Origin: Lewinellaceae bacterium
Lineage (GTDB): Bacteria > Bacteroidota > Bacteroidia > Chitinophagales > Saprospiraceae
DNA length: 14,604 bases
Direction: 5' to 3'
Assembly (NCBI GenBank): GCA_016711435.1
Contig: JADJSY010000070.1
Coordinates: 1 to 14,604, forward strand
In this document: positions 1 through 8,000 of the stretch, one piece after another
How positions within the stretch are numbered: position 1 is the first letter of the stretch
How the letters are laid out: each line of letters opens with the position of its first letter
Notes under the pieces: generated by a model
What the model saw: the letters and a program-made list of their open reading frames with translations, nothing else
Databases searched by the model: none
What the model was told of the DNA's origin: nothing
Position numbers and translations under genes: made by a program

Positions 1-238
1 CCGAACGAGAACCATCCCAAACCATCAAGAAATCATCGTCCTCGCAAATTACACACCCTTTGCCATCGGTATATTCATCAATGACATTTTTTCGAAGGCT
101 TTGACATTTACATAAGGAATAGGATATGCCTCTGTCCTTTCAGATGAAAGCACTTTGGGCTTTCTACCTTTTTCAGTTTTAGCAAAGTCTCTAAACGCAC
201 ATCCACCACCCTTCCGGCAATTCATTCCTATTCATCAT
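1..238 (-). pseudogene. hsdS: Type I restriction-modification specificity subunit HsdS, N-terminal part, frameshifted, cut by window edge
   Basis: HsdS is the DNA-recognition subunit of a type I RM complex (with HsdM and HsdR). The minus strand starts MMNRNELPEGW, a common HsdS opening. Read across frames it continues as a first target-recognition-domain start: AKTEKGRKPKVL, then AYPIPYVNVKAFEK, then VIDEYTDGKGCVI and DDDFLMVWDGSRS. Three single-base losses break it: near 203-208 (a G missing gives EGWVDVRLE), near 184-186 (a T missing) and in the six-T run at 87-92 (a seventh would restore the frame). The peptide is otherwise well preserved, so base-calling error or very recent decay are both possible. 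It lies directly downstream of the unknown gene and in the same orientation as hsdR. The rest of hsdS, and presumably hsdM, lie beyond the left edge. The family call is fairly secure. Whether the gene is functional is unknown. Confidence 0.75.
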
Positions 239-1064
239 ATTAACTAAAATCTCAAAAAGTGAAAACTGTGTTTCTTTCTTCGGGTAAAACACGCCGATAA
301 TGACAAAGGGTTTTTCATGCGGCGTATATGCCATGCTTTGGTGGTGCCCAAAAAGGTAAATATCCTTATTCAGACGGAAATCCGTGTCATATTTCAGGCG
401 CACTTTTCCAGCGCTCTCCGTTCGTCGTTTTGGGCGTCTCTCAGGCAGTTCCAGTACAGGGCGCCGATTTCCCAGTCCTCGATCATGAGTCTCGATTCGC
501 GTTTGGCATCGTCTTCAAATCGGTAGTAAAACTTGTACGGGACTTTAGGGAAGTTATCCTTGGGTTCATCGAACAAGGTTTGTTGCTGCTGCAAGGCCTG
601 CCAAACAGGCTTCCAGTCGCTTTCATCCTTTTCTATTTCAAAAGAAAGGATTTTGGTCGGCTTAAAGGTTGCCAGCGAAACGTTGTGGGGCGCTTTCGAA
701 TCTTCGATCAGTTGCGTCAGGTTAGTGTATACCTTTTGCAGGCATATTTTTTTACGTTCCGCCCAGTTGTGATTGGTATTCAGCCGCTCGCTAACCACAG
801 GTCCTTGAACTCGTAATCTTTGGGAGAATGACTTTCGGGGCGGAAGTCGTCGCTGCGCTTGACGACATCCAGTTCGATCCAGGTGTATTTAGTTTGCTGA
901 ACCACACCCGATCTTTTCAGGCCACTTAGAAAACTCAGAGGTACCGGATAAATGCGTATCCAGGAGCCATCTTCTAAAAACCCCGCCGTGCACACCAATT
1001 CATCATAGTTTCGGGAAGGCAGCGGGTACGTTGTAACGGATAACAGGATTTTTTTTCGAGACAT
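239..1064 (-). pseudogene. Conserved protein of unknown function, frameshifted, in the RM operon between DUF488 and hsdS
   Basis: Three overlapping minus-strand fragments (1064-780, 798-394, 403-about 239) read as one protein of about 270 residues. It begins MSRKKILLSVTTYPLPSR, runs through KYTWIELDVVKRSDDFRPE and RLMIEDWEIGALYWNCLRDAQ, and ends PFVIIGVFYPKKETQFSLF. The first junction (about 796-801) lacks one G and the second (T run 404-407) lacks one base. A pair of compensating shifts at 350-354 and 311-315 is likely, because the other frame there gives FLGTTKAWHIRRMKNP, which fits a folded domain better. I do not recognise a named family. From memory, similar proteins occur beside DUF488 genes. 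It follows the DUF488 stop by 22 bp and runs into hsdS, so it is in an operon with both. No membrane segment or signal peptide is visible. Confidence 0.6.
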
Positions 1065-1086
1065 AAATGAAAGATTTTAAGCATGT

Positions 1087-1971
1087 TTAAAGATGGATTA
1101 TTTTACAGTTAAACTCAGGTAATGATTTGATCGCATCTGCCAAATGACTCCGGTGGCAACAACCATGCTGCGCTTCAAAACAGGTGAGCGCCACGCGTCG
1201 GTGCTCTTGCAGCAATTGCAGGATGTGTTGCTGGCTGGCTTCGCTTCGCGGGATCACGTCGGCCCGGTACTGCCGGAACAGGGTGTCTCGGTCGGCCTGC
1301 GTTTCCAGGTTTTGGCGGTTTTCGCTGTCGATGCCGAGTTGAGGGAAGTGGTAGAAATGAATTCCAACACCTTCGCAGGCCGTTTTTAGTTGGCTTTTAC
1401 TGAATCCGTATTTCATGCTGAACGAGTTTTTGCGCACGTCGCAGAGCACTTTCACATCGCAGGCAATCAACTTGTTCAGATATTGCTCGATACTAAGTCC
1501 TTCATAACCAATGGTGTACAGGCATGTTTGACTATTTTCAGGAATATGGGAACGCACCACGTTCATTTCCGTTTCGTTCAGAATTTTCGCCGCGATTTTA
1601 CTCTTGATCGCATAATAGGGGTACTTGCGGTAGGTGATGGCGATCAGTTCTTCGGACGGTTTATCGCGGTACAGGTGCCGGATGGTTTTGAGTATTTCCG
1701 CATCTCTTTTCCGCAGCGCCGGCACAAAATTTTCGGGTGTTTCCTTTTTCCAGTACTGATCCGTATCGCTCACCAAGCCATATTTACCCAGCGTTCCCAG
1801 GTCCGCATTTGCCAGAAAGGAGAAGCACCCGTATTTATAAGGTACAAAATGGTAATCCGCCGCTTGCTGAAGTTTGGAAAACAACAACAGCAGTTTCTGC
1901 AACTGAACCTTTTCCAGTTGCCCGTCAAAAACCTGTAATAAGGAAAGCAATATCTTTCTTCGGTAATACAT
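1087..1971 (-). CDS. DUF488 domain protein with N-terminal Panacea/SocA-like (DUF4065-type) domain
   Basis: This is an intact 294-residue ORF. The C-terminal half (about 150-294) is a DUF488 domain: YTIGYEG (152-158), DVR (178-180), an FHFPQLG-like stretch (FYHFPQLG, 206-213), CFE (264-266) and CHR (272-274), the conserved set of that family. Its biochemical activity is not established. The N-terminal half (about 1-140) contains LQKLLLLFSKLQ followed by FVPYKYGCFSF and a D..L...GLV segment. This resembles the Panacea/SocA-like antitoxin-type fold (DUF4065), which I infer from pattern, not from a search. The gene sits between hsdR and the unknown gene/hsdS. A 130-bp AT-rich gap separates it from hsdR and carries a perfect inverted repeat and a promoter-like -7 box, so it may be transcribed separately. 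The context suggests an accessory role in the RM/defence operon. Confidence 0.8.
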   Translation of the reverse strand: MYYRRKILLSLLQVFDGQLEKVQLQKLLLLFSKLQQAADYHFVPYKYGCFSFLANADLGTLGKYGLVSDTDQYWKKETPENFVPALRKRDAEILKTIRHLYRDKPSEELIAITYRKYPYYAIKSKIAAKILNETEMNVVRSHIPENSQTCLYTIGYEGLSIEQYLNKLIACDVKVLCDVRKNSFSMKYGFSKSQLKTACEGVGIHFYHFPQLGIDSENRQNLETQADRDTLFRQYRADVIPRSEASQQHILQLLQEHRRVALTCFEAQHGCCHRSHLADAIKSLPEFNCKIIHL

Positions 1972-1987
1972 CGCGCGTGCTTTTCCG

Positions 1988-1995
1988 CAAAAATA
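1988..1995 (-). promoter_or_regulatory. Candidate Bacteroidota -7 promoter box for DUF488 gene
   Basis: The minus strand reads TATTTTTG, an exact match to the Bacteroidota -7 consensus TAnnTTTG, 16 bp before the DUF488 ATG. No well-spaced -33 TTTG accompanies it: the nearest TTTG motifs lie 5 and 28 bp upstream. The region is AT-rich, so a chance match is possible. Confidence 0.3.
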
Positions 1996-2026
1996 TAAAA
2001 CAAATTGTTTCTAAGTAATAAAACAA

Positions 2027-2044
2027 AATTAGTTTGAACTAATT
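2027..2044. promoter_or_regulatory. Perfect 18-bp inverted repeat, operator-like, between hsdR and DUF488
   Basis: AATTAGTT-TG-AACTAATT is a perfect dyad with two 8-bp arms around a 2-bp centre. It lies about 55 bp upstream of the DUF488 start and 30-55 bp upstream of the candidate -7 box. A loop of 2 nt is too tight for an RNA hairpin and there is no following U-tract, so a protein-binding site is more likely than a terminator. The binding protein is unknown. Confidence 0.4.
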
Positions 2045-2068
2045 CTTCTGTAACTCATTGGTTATCAT

Positions 2069-2101
2069 TGCCTTTTGCCCTTTGCAATTTTGCCCTTTTA
2101 C
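2069..2101. repeat. Short degenerate repeat after the hsdR stop
   Basis: Immediately downstream of the hsdR stop codon the sequence carries imperfect tandem copies of TTGCC(C)TTT. On the plus strand these appear as TTGCCTTTTGCCC, then TTTGC, then TTTTGCCC. It is a low-complexity, microsatellite-like stretch. No function is evident. Confidence 0.35.
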
Positions 2102-2824
2102 TTACGCCGCCAACACCTCATTTAATTCTCCAATCATTTCCTCCGTGTCCGCTCCGAACAACTGGTACATCTTGCCCAGTCCACCTGCGGCATTAAACGG
2201 ACTCAGGTCGAAGTCCTCGCGGTCGAGGTGGAAGGAAGTGGCCACGTAATCCTTGATCATACGCAGCCAGTTCATTTGTTCTTCGCTGAATTTCACGGCG
2301 CCCGCCTGTTTGCGGAACACCCAGTCCTGGAAGTTTTTGTCCACGGTTTTGTCGTAGGCCGTCAGCGTCTCGTCGTTGCCGATCATGCGGCGGATGAGCG
2401 ACACCAGGGCCATGAGTTCGTGTTTGGGTTGTCCGTTTACCTTTTCCAGTTGTTCCCAGGCACGCCAGACGTGTAAAGGAGCGAGGGCCGGTTGGGCGTT
2501 TTTGATCGTTTCTGCCAGGTCTTTGATCATTTTGAAACTGAGGTCGCGGCGCTGGTAGGGCTGCCCGTAAAAGATTTGCAGGGCCGTGATCTCGGTTTTG
2601 TGCGCCTCTATCCAGTCGCGGAATTCATGCACCAGCGTTTCGGCGTCGGCCTTGTTGTCTTTCACCCAGCCGATGTTCAGGATCTCGTCGGGGTTGATGT
2701 GGTCGATGATCTGGTCGTATTTTTTGCGCACGTCTATCACGAAGTTCCGCAGGTCGGGGTTGTGGAAAATGGCGACGGCATCTTCTATTAATGATGAATG
2801 ATGAGCGATGAATGATGAATGCAC
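2102..2824 (-). CDS. hsdR: Type I restriction enzyme R subunit, detached C-terminal (EcoEI_R_C-type) domain
   Basis: This 240-residue ORF continues hsdR in another frame. It begins in the heptamer repeat (VHSSFIAHHSSLI) and then enters a recognisable C-terminal helical domain: EDAVAIFHNPDLRNFVIDVRKKYD, then IDHINPDEILNIGW, then QEQ-less helices including FSEEQMNWLRMIKDYVATSF and MYQLFGADTEEMIGELNEVL. This matches the EcoEI_R_C domain, which couples the HsdR motor to the methylase core. Its nominal start is a GTG at 2824 inside the repeat, which makes independent translation doubtful. One extra nucleotide (modulo 3) between it and the upstream ORF would fuse the two into one HsdR of about 930 residues. 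It is best read as the 3' part of hsdR. Confidence 0.75.
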   Translation of the reverse strand: MHSSFIAHHSSLIEDAVAIFHNPDLRNFVIDVRKKYDQIIDHINPDEILNIGWVKDNKADAETLVHEFRDWIEAHKTEITALQIFYGQPYQRRDLSFKMIKDLAETIKNAQPALAPLHVWRAWEQLEKVNGQPKHELMALVSLIRRMIGNDETLTAYDKTVDKNFQDWVFRKQAGAVKFSEEQMNWLRMIKDYVATSFHLDREDFDLSPFNAAGGLGKMYQLFGADTEEMIGELNEVLAA

Positions 2825-4887
2825 ATCATCCGGCTTGCGGCTCCGGGCATTGGATTGCTTCCACCTTCTAGGCGGATACTTTCCAGTGTGTCGGGATCGT
2901 GGGCGTGGAGCAGTTGTTTCACCACCTGCGGGATGGTTTTGCCCTGGGCGCGTTCGGCGAAGGCGATTTTTTCGCGCTCGTTGATTTGTTTATCTAAGCG
3001 AATCAGGCGGTTGGCCAGTGTGCTGAGCAGGTCTCCGTCGGTATTGCCTACGGCCACGGCTTCCAGCACTTCCTTGAGCGAAACGCCTGGTTTCTTTTCG
3101 AGTGGACGGCTGTCGGTCTTCTGGCTTTTTTCCACCCCGATAGCGTCAATGATGACGAAATGGTCTTTGGTAAATCTGGCTGCCGGCGTTCCCGATGTGC
3201 GCAGTTCTTCGAGGCTGCAAGTGCGGGTGCCGCGGCCTTTCATCTGTTCGTAATAACTGCGGCTTTTCACGTCGCGCATGAACAGCAGCACTTCCAGCGG
3301 ACGAATATCGGTGCCCGTGGCAATCATGTCCACCGTCACGGCCACGCGGGGATAATACCCGGTGCGGAACTGCTGGAGCACCGATTTGGGGTCTTCCTCG
3401 CTGCGGTAGGTGATCTTTTTACAAAACTGGTTTCCTTCTGCAAATTCGTCGCGAATGATCTGGATAATATCGTCGGCGTGGCTGTCGCTTTTGGCAAATA
3501 CGAGCATTTTGGGCGTTTCAAACGCGCCATCTGCCCCGATCCGGTCGGGAAACATGGCGGGCAGTTGTTCGCGTACGGCCCTGACAATCAGGCGGATCTG
3601 GTTGGTGTTCACCACATCGTTGTCGAGTTGTCTGGCCGAGTATTCCAGGTTTTCATCGAGCGTGTTCCAGAATTGTTTCCGCGTGAGTTTTTCGCGGGTA
3701 CCGACGTATTCGCCGAGTTCCAGTGCCGCGCCTTCTTTCGTGATTTTGGTAACGATTTCAAATACATTGTACGGCACCAGCACGCCGTCTTCCACTGCTT
3801 TCCGGTAGCCATAGTCGCATACCAGGTTTTGGTTGAAATAACCGAAGGTGCGGTTGTCGGGTGTGGCCGTCAGCCCGATCTGGAAGGCGTCGAAGTAGTC
3901 GAGCACCTGTTTCCAGAGGTTGTAAATGCTGCGGTGGCATTCGTCGATGACGATAAAATCGAAGAATTCGGGCGGGGTGCGTTCGCTGTACACGACCGGC
4001 ATGGGGTCTTTAGCCGTCCAGCGTTCGTTGGGATTTACTTCCTCGTCGCGTTCGTCGAGTTCCGTTTCTTTCAGGATGGAATACAGGCGTTGAATGGTGC
4101 TGATGTATACCTGGCTGTCACCGGGAATAAAAGAACTGCTGAGCCGTGTAACACTGTACAGTTCGGGGAAAAGCCGGTTGTCATCCTGCGGTTCGTAGCG
4201 TCGAAATTCCTGCTCCGCCTGTTCGCCGAGGTTTTTGGTATCCACCAGAAACAGTATGCGTTTGGCTTTGGCAAACTTGAGCAGGCGATAGATAAATGTG
4301 ATGGCCGTGAAGGTTTTGCCGGAACCGGTAGCCATTTGGATCAGCGCTTTGGGCCGGTTTTCGCGGAAGGATTTTTCCAGGTTGGAAATGGCGGTAATCT
4401 GGCAATCACGCAAACCTTCAGGCTGCAGCGCAGGCGTATCAAAAAACCGACTGCGCAGGGTTTTATCTTCTTTTACCCACTTTTGAAAAGATTCGGGGCG
4501 ATAAAAAGTAAAAACAGGCCGGGAGCGCGGTTTCGGGTCGCGATAATCCGTAAAGCGGGTCAGTTCTCCGGTACTTTCGAATACGAACCGAAGCGGGTCG
4601 TTGTTCAGGTGTTTGAGTTTGGCGGCGGCGTATTCGCCGGATTGTTCTTCCACTACTGTGAGGCGCACCCCTTCTTCTGGCCGTTTTGCTTCGATCAAAC
4701 CGACCGGCTTTTTATCCACAAACAGTACATAATCCGCCGGGCCGACATCGGTGAGGTATTCTCGAACAGCGATGCCTGTTGCAGCGCTCAGGTTGACCTT
4801 AGTTTTATCTTGAATAACCCAGCCGGCAGCAAGAAGTTGCTGGTCAATTTGGTCACGGGCGAGTTGTTCAGGATTCTGGTTGGGCAT
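2788..4887 (-). CDS. hsdR: Type I restriction enzyme R (nuclease/translocase) subunit HsdR, lacking its C-terminal domain through a frame break
   Basis: HsdR is the ATP-driven translocase and endonuclease of type I RM complexes. Residues 1-130 form the HsdR N-terminal nuclease domain, with D52 in PADYVLF and the EAK triad residues 66-68 (PD-(D/E)xK type). The helicase core follows: Walker A ATGSGKT (186-192), DECH (315-318), LTATP (339-343), and later IATGTDI and YYEQMKGRGTR (motifs V/VI). It ends prematurely at residue 699 with MMCIHHSSLIIHH, encoded by a 7-bp repeat. The missing EcoEI_R_C domain lies in the next frame (2824-2102). The start at 4887 is an ATG followed by PNQNPEQLARDQID, a typical EcoEI-type HsdR opening. 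It heads the minus-strand RM operon. A long antisense ORF on the plus strand is a shadow. Confidence 0.9.
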   Translation of the reverse strand: MPNQNPEQLARDQIDQQLLAAGWVIQDKTKVNLSAATGIAVREYLTDVGPADYVLFVDKKPVGLIEAKRPEEGVRLTVVEEQSGEYAAAKLKHLNNDPLRFVFESTGELTRFTDYRDPKPRSRPVFTFYRPESFQKWVKEDKTLRSRFFDTPALQPEGLRDCQITAISNLEKSFRENRPKALIQMATGSGKTFTAITFIYRLLKFAKAKRILFLVDTKNLGEQAEQEFRRYEPQDDNRLFPELYSVTRLSSSFIPGDSQVYISTIQRLYSILKETELDERDEEVNPNERWTAKDPMPVVYSERTPPEFFDFIVIDECHRSIYNLWKQVLDYFDAFQIGLTATPDNRTFGYFNQNLVCDYGYRKAVEDGVLVPYNVFEIVTKITKEGAALELGEYVGTREKLTRKQFWNTLDENLEYSARQLDNDVVNTNQIRLIVRAVREQLPAMFPDRIGADGAFETPKMLVFAKSDSHADDIIQIIRDEFAEGNQFCKKITYRSEEDPKSVLQQFRTGYYPRVAVTVDMIATGTDIRPLEVLLFMRDVKSRSYYEQMKGRGTRTCSLEELRTSGTPAARFTKDHFVIIDAIGVEKSQKTDSRPLEKKPGVSLKEVLEAVAVGNTDGDLLSTLANRLIRLDKQINEREKIAFAERAQGKTIPQVVKQLLHAHDPDTLESIRLEGGSNPMPGAASRMMCIHHSSLIIHH
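2791..2821. repeat. Degenerate heptanucleotide tandem repeat (ATGATGA)4 inside hsdR
   Basis: The plus strand has ATGATGA (2791), ATGATGA (2798), GCGATGA (2805), ATGATGA (2812) and then ATG. It encodes the HHSSFI-type peptide in the linker before the HsdR C-terminal domain. Because 7 is not a multiple of 3, each unit gained or lost shifts the frame. The present four-unit state is out of frame. Five units (or two) would be in frame. Confidence 0.7.
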
Positions 4888-5005
4888 ATCCGGCTATAAA
4901 ACAAGATGCAAGATAGAAATTTGTTTTATTTTTCCTGTCGCAGTGTTTTTTTGCCTCGTCAGGTCTCCCTCCCATCCCTTCTCACCCAATCCCAAGCGCA
5001 GCGCC

Positions 5006-5029
5006 GCCGCAGTGTCTCCGACCTGCGGC
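5006..5029. repeat. GC-rich hairpin (REP-like) in the hsdR-SNF2 intergenic region
   Basis: GCCGCAG and CTGCGGC form a perfect 7-bp stem around a 10-nt loop. The stem sits in the 196-bp gap (4888-5083) between the SNF2 stop and the hsdR start. No U-tract follows on either strand, so a classic intrinsic terminator is not supported. A repetitive extragenic palindrome is possible. The rest of this gap is C-rich on the plus strand and shows no gene. The hsdR promoter must lie in it, but no clear consensus pair is visible. Confidence 0.35.
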
Positions 5030-5083
5030 CCACGTACAGCACGATCATCCCGTATATTTACATCTGGAAAACATACAGCTGAA

Positions 5084-8000
5084 TCACCCCAACCGCACCA
5101 AATCCCTCAGCTCCAAATCCGTCAATTCTCCGACCCATTTTTCACCGCTTGTTACAGCCAGGTTCGCCAGTTCTTTTTTCGATTGCAGCATCGTATTGAT
5201 TTTTTCTTCAAACGTGCCCTGGGTGATAAAGCGGTGTACCTGCACATTGCGTTGCTGTCCGATCCGGAAAGCGCGGTCGGTGGCCTGGGCTTCCACGGCA
5301 GGGTTCCACCAGAGATCGTAGTGGATCACGTTGGAGGCGGCAGTGAGGTTAAGACCCGTACCGCCTGCTTTCAGCGACAGCAGCAATATGCGGGCGCTGC
5401 GATTGTGTTGAAAATCCTCCACCATGATGTCGCGTTCCTTGCGGGAGAGGCCGCCGTGCAGGAAAGCCGCGTGCTCGCCCAATTGATCGCGCAGGAGCGG
5501 CACCAGCAGATCGCCCATTTCGCGGTATTGGGTAAAAATCAGCGTCTTTTCGCCGTTGTCTAAGATTTGTGACAGCAATTCGAGCAGCAATTGGGTTTTG
5601 CCGGAAAGTGCCGGATCGGCGTCCGGTTTTTTCAGGAAATTGGAAGGGTGATTACACACTTGTTTGAGTGCGGTCAGCATTTTCAACACCAGGCCCTGGC
5701 GCTTGATGTCGCCGTCTTTTTCTCCGGAAATGGCGCGGAGCGACTCATCCACCACATTCTGGTACAAAGCCGCCTGTTGTTGCGTGAGGGTACAAAACTG
5801 GTTGGTTTCTATTTTGTCCGGCAAATCGCTGATAATACTTTTGTCGGTTTTCACCCGGCGCAGCAGGAAGGGCGCGGTCACGTGGCGGAATCGGTCGAGG
5901 GTGGCGTGGTTGCGCTCCACTTCTATGGGTTTGGCATACTCCTCGGTGAATTCTTTCAGGGAGCCTAAGTAACCGGAGTTGGCGAATTCGGAAATAGAAA
6001 AATATTCGCTCAGGCGGTTTTCCACCGGCGTGCCGGTCATGGCGATCCGCACGGGCGCTTTGAGTTTTTTGACGGCTTTGGTTTGGGCCGTTTCCAGGTT
6101 TTTGATATTCTGCGCTTCGTCGATCACAGCCACGAGCCAATCCTTTTTTTGCAAATGGGTGATTTCGGAACGCACCACGCCGTAGGTGGTCAGCAGCAGA
6201 TCGGCTTCGGCCAGCGGGGCGAGGCTGCGCGTGGGACCGTGGTAAATATGGGCGCGCAAACCCGGCGCGAAACGGCTGATTTCTTTAGACCAGTTGGTGA
6301 GCAGGGTGGTCGGCACAACCACCAGCGCTTTCTGGTCGCCGGCCAGCGTGCCGTCCTCTTTCAGTCGCTGGAGCATCGCGATCACTTGCAGGGTTTTGCC
6401 AAGCCCCATATCGTCGGCGATGAGGCTGCCGAAGCCGAGCCGTGTATTTTTGTACAGCCATTCGAAACCGCGCAACTGGTAGGGGCGCAGCGTGGCGTGC
6501 AGGCCGGCGGGTAAAGGCACGGCATCGGGGCGCAGCAATTCAGCGATCAGCGCCCGGGCCGATTCGTCCAGATGTACGGGAGTGCCTTGGTATTCGCCGG
6601 CCAGCGCGATTTGCAGCAGTTTGGGGCCGGTTGGCCTCGGCGCATGTTCGATTCTTTCCAGCAATGCGGCGATTTCCTTTTCGTCCACGAAAACGTAACC
6701 GTCGGCTAAGCGCACGATACCGCGCATCTTTTTGACGAGTTGCAGAAATGCATCCGGCGCAAGCAGTTCGTTGCCCAGTGCGATCTGCCATTGAAAATCG
6801 ATCATGTTGGCAAACGACAACAGGCCGGAGCCGGAGACTTTGCCTTTGTTACTCGCAGTCAGGGACATGGACATCGCCGGGCGCAGGAGTTTTTGCAAGG
6901 CTTTCGGCAACAACACCCGGATGCCGAACAGGCGAATGACCGGCAGGGCATTAAAAAACACATCCACAAATGTCCGGCTGTCGAACCGCAATTTTTCCAG
7001 CCCTTTGGAGGCGATGAGATCGTTTAGGGGCGGAAAAAACGCCGCCACCATACTCAGGTCGCGCAGGGCGTCGAGCCGCAGTCGCGCGTATTTTTTGTCC
7101 GAAAAAATTTTGTCCAGCGGCGCCGGCGCCTGAAACGGCATTGTTTTGTCTTCAATACTGACGCCTACTTCAAATATTCCTTCCTCCTCATACACTTCAA
7201 ATACCGGCACAAAATCTTTTTCGGCTATAAAAAACCGGCTGAGCCAGAGTTGGATGCTTTTGGGGTATTCGCGGTTTTCAAACCGTTCAAAAACGGCCGG
7301 GCGACCCGAAAAAAACCAGCGGGGCAATTCGCCGTCCTGTGCCGATTTGCCCGCAAACGCCTGTGCGAAATGCCCGAGAAAAACAGCGGTCAAAGCGGGC
7401 AGGTAGTCGGCAGTGCTGGGTTCGCTTACGGTTTTTCCCGCGGTGTACACCAGCATTCCGGGCGTCAGCAGCGTGTTTACCTGCTCGCACAAGGCGCGAA
7501 CATCGGCGTTCAGCAGGGCCGGTACAAAACGCACGAAATAAGCGCCGTCCCCCGTGCGCAAAATTTGCGGAATAAAACCGCCGCGCCGCGCCAGCATTTC
7601 CGCAAGCCGGCAGGCCAATTTTAAAGACCGCAGTTCCGGTGCGCACAAGGCCACCTGTGCCTCGGGCAGGGCTTGGAGAAATGCTGTCAGCCCGGCTATT
7701 GAATCGAACTGGCGTACAGGATTACCATGTATATCCAGAAACGAGCAGTCGATAAACTCCGCGTTGGCGGCATCCAGGACAAGCCAGACATTTTCGGTAG
7801 CCTGAAGGATATGCCGTTGCTCGTCCGTCTGTTTCCTGTCTATCCAAATCAGGTTTTTTTCTACCTCTCCGGCGATGTTTTTATACGCCGAGGCAAGTAT
7901 TTTTTTGAAATCGCCCTCCGGGAAAAACACCGGTTTTTCGGTCAGCAGCCACAGCAGATCGTCGCGGCAGTCGGAGATCCTGGAAAAGTCGAGCGCTGCA

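Noticed and set aside
191..1938. Plus-strand ORFs opposite hsdS, the unknown gene and DUF488
   Set aside because: The minus strand gives conserved protein segments and DUF488 motifs. The plus-strand products have none.
3160..4899. Long plus-strand ORF (579 codons) opposite hsdR
   Set aside because: It lies wholly antisense to the motif-bearing HsdR frame and shows no recognisable domain. It is a codon-bias shadow.
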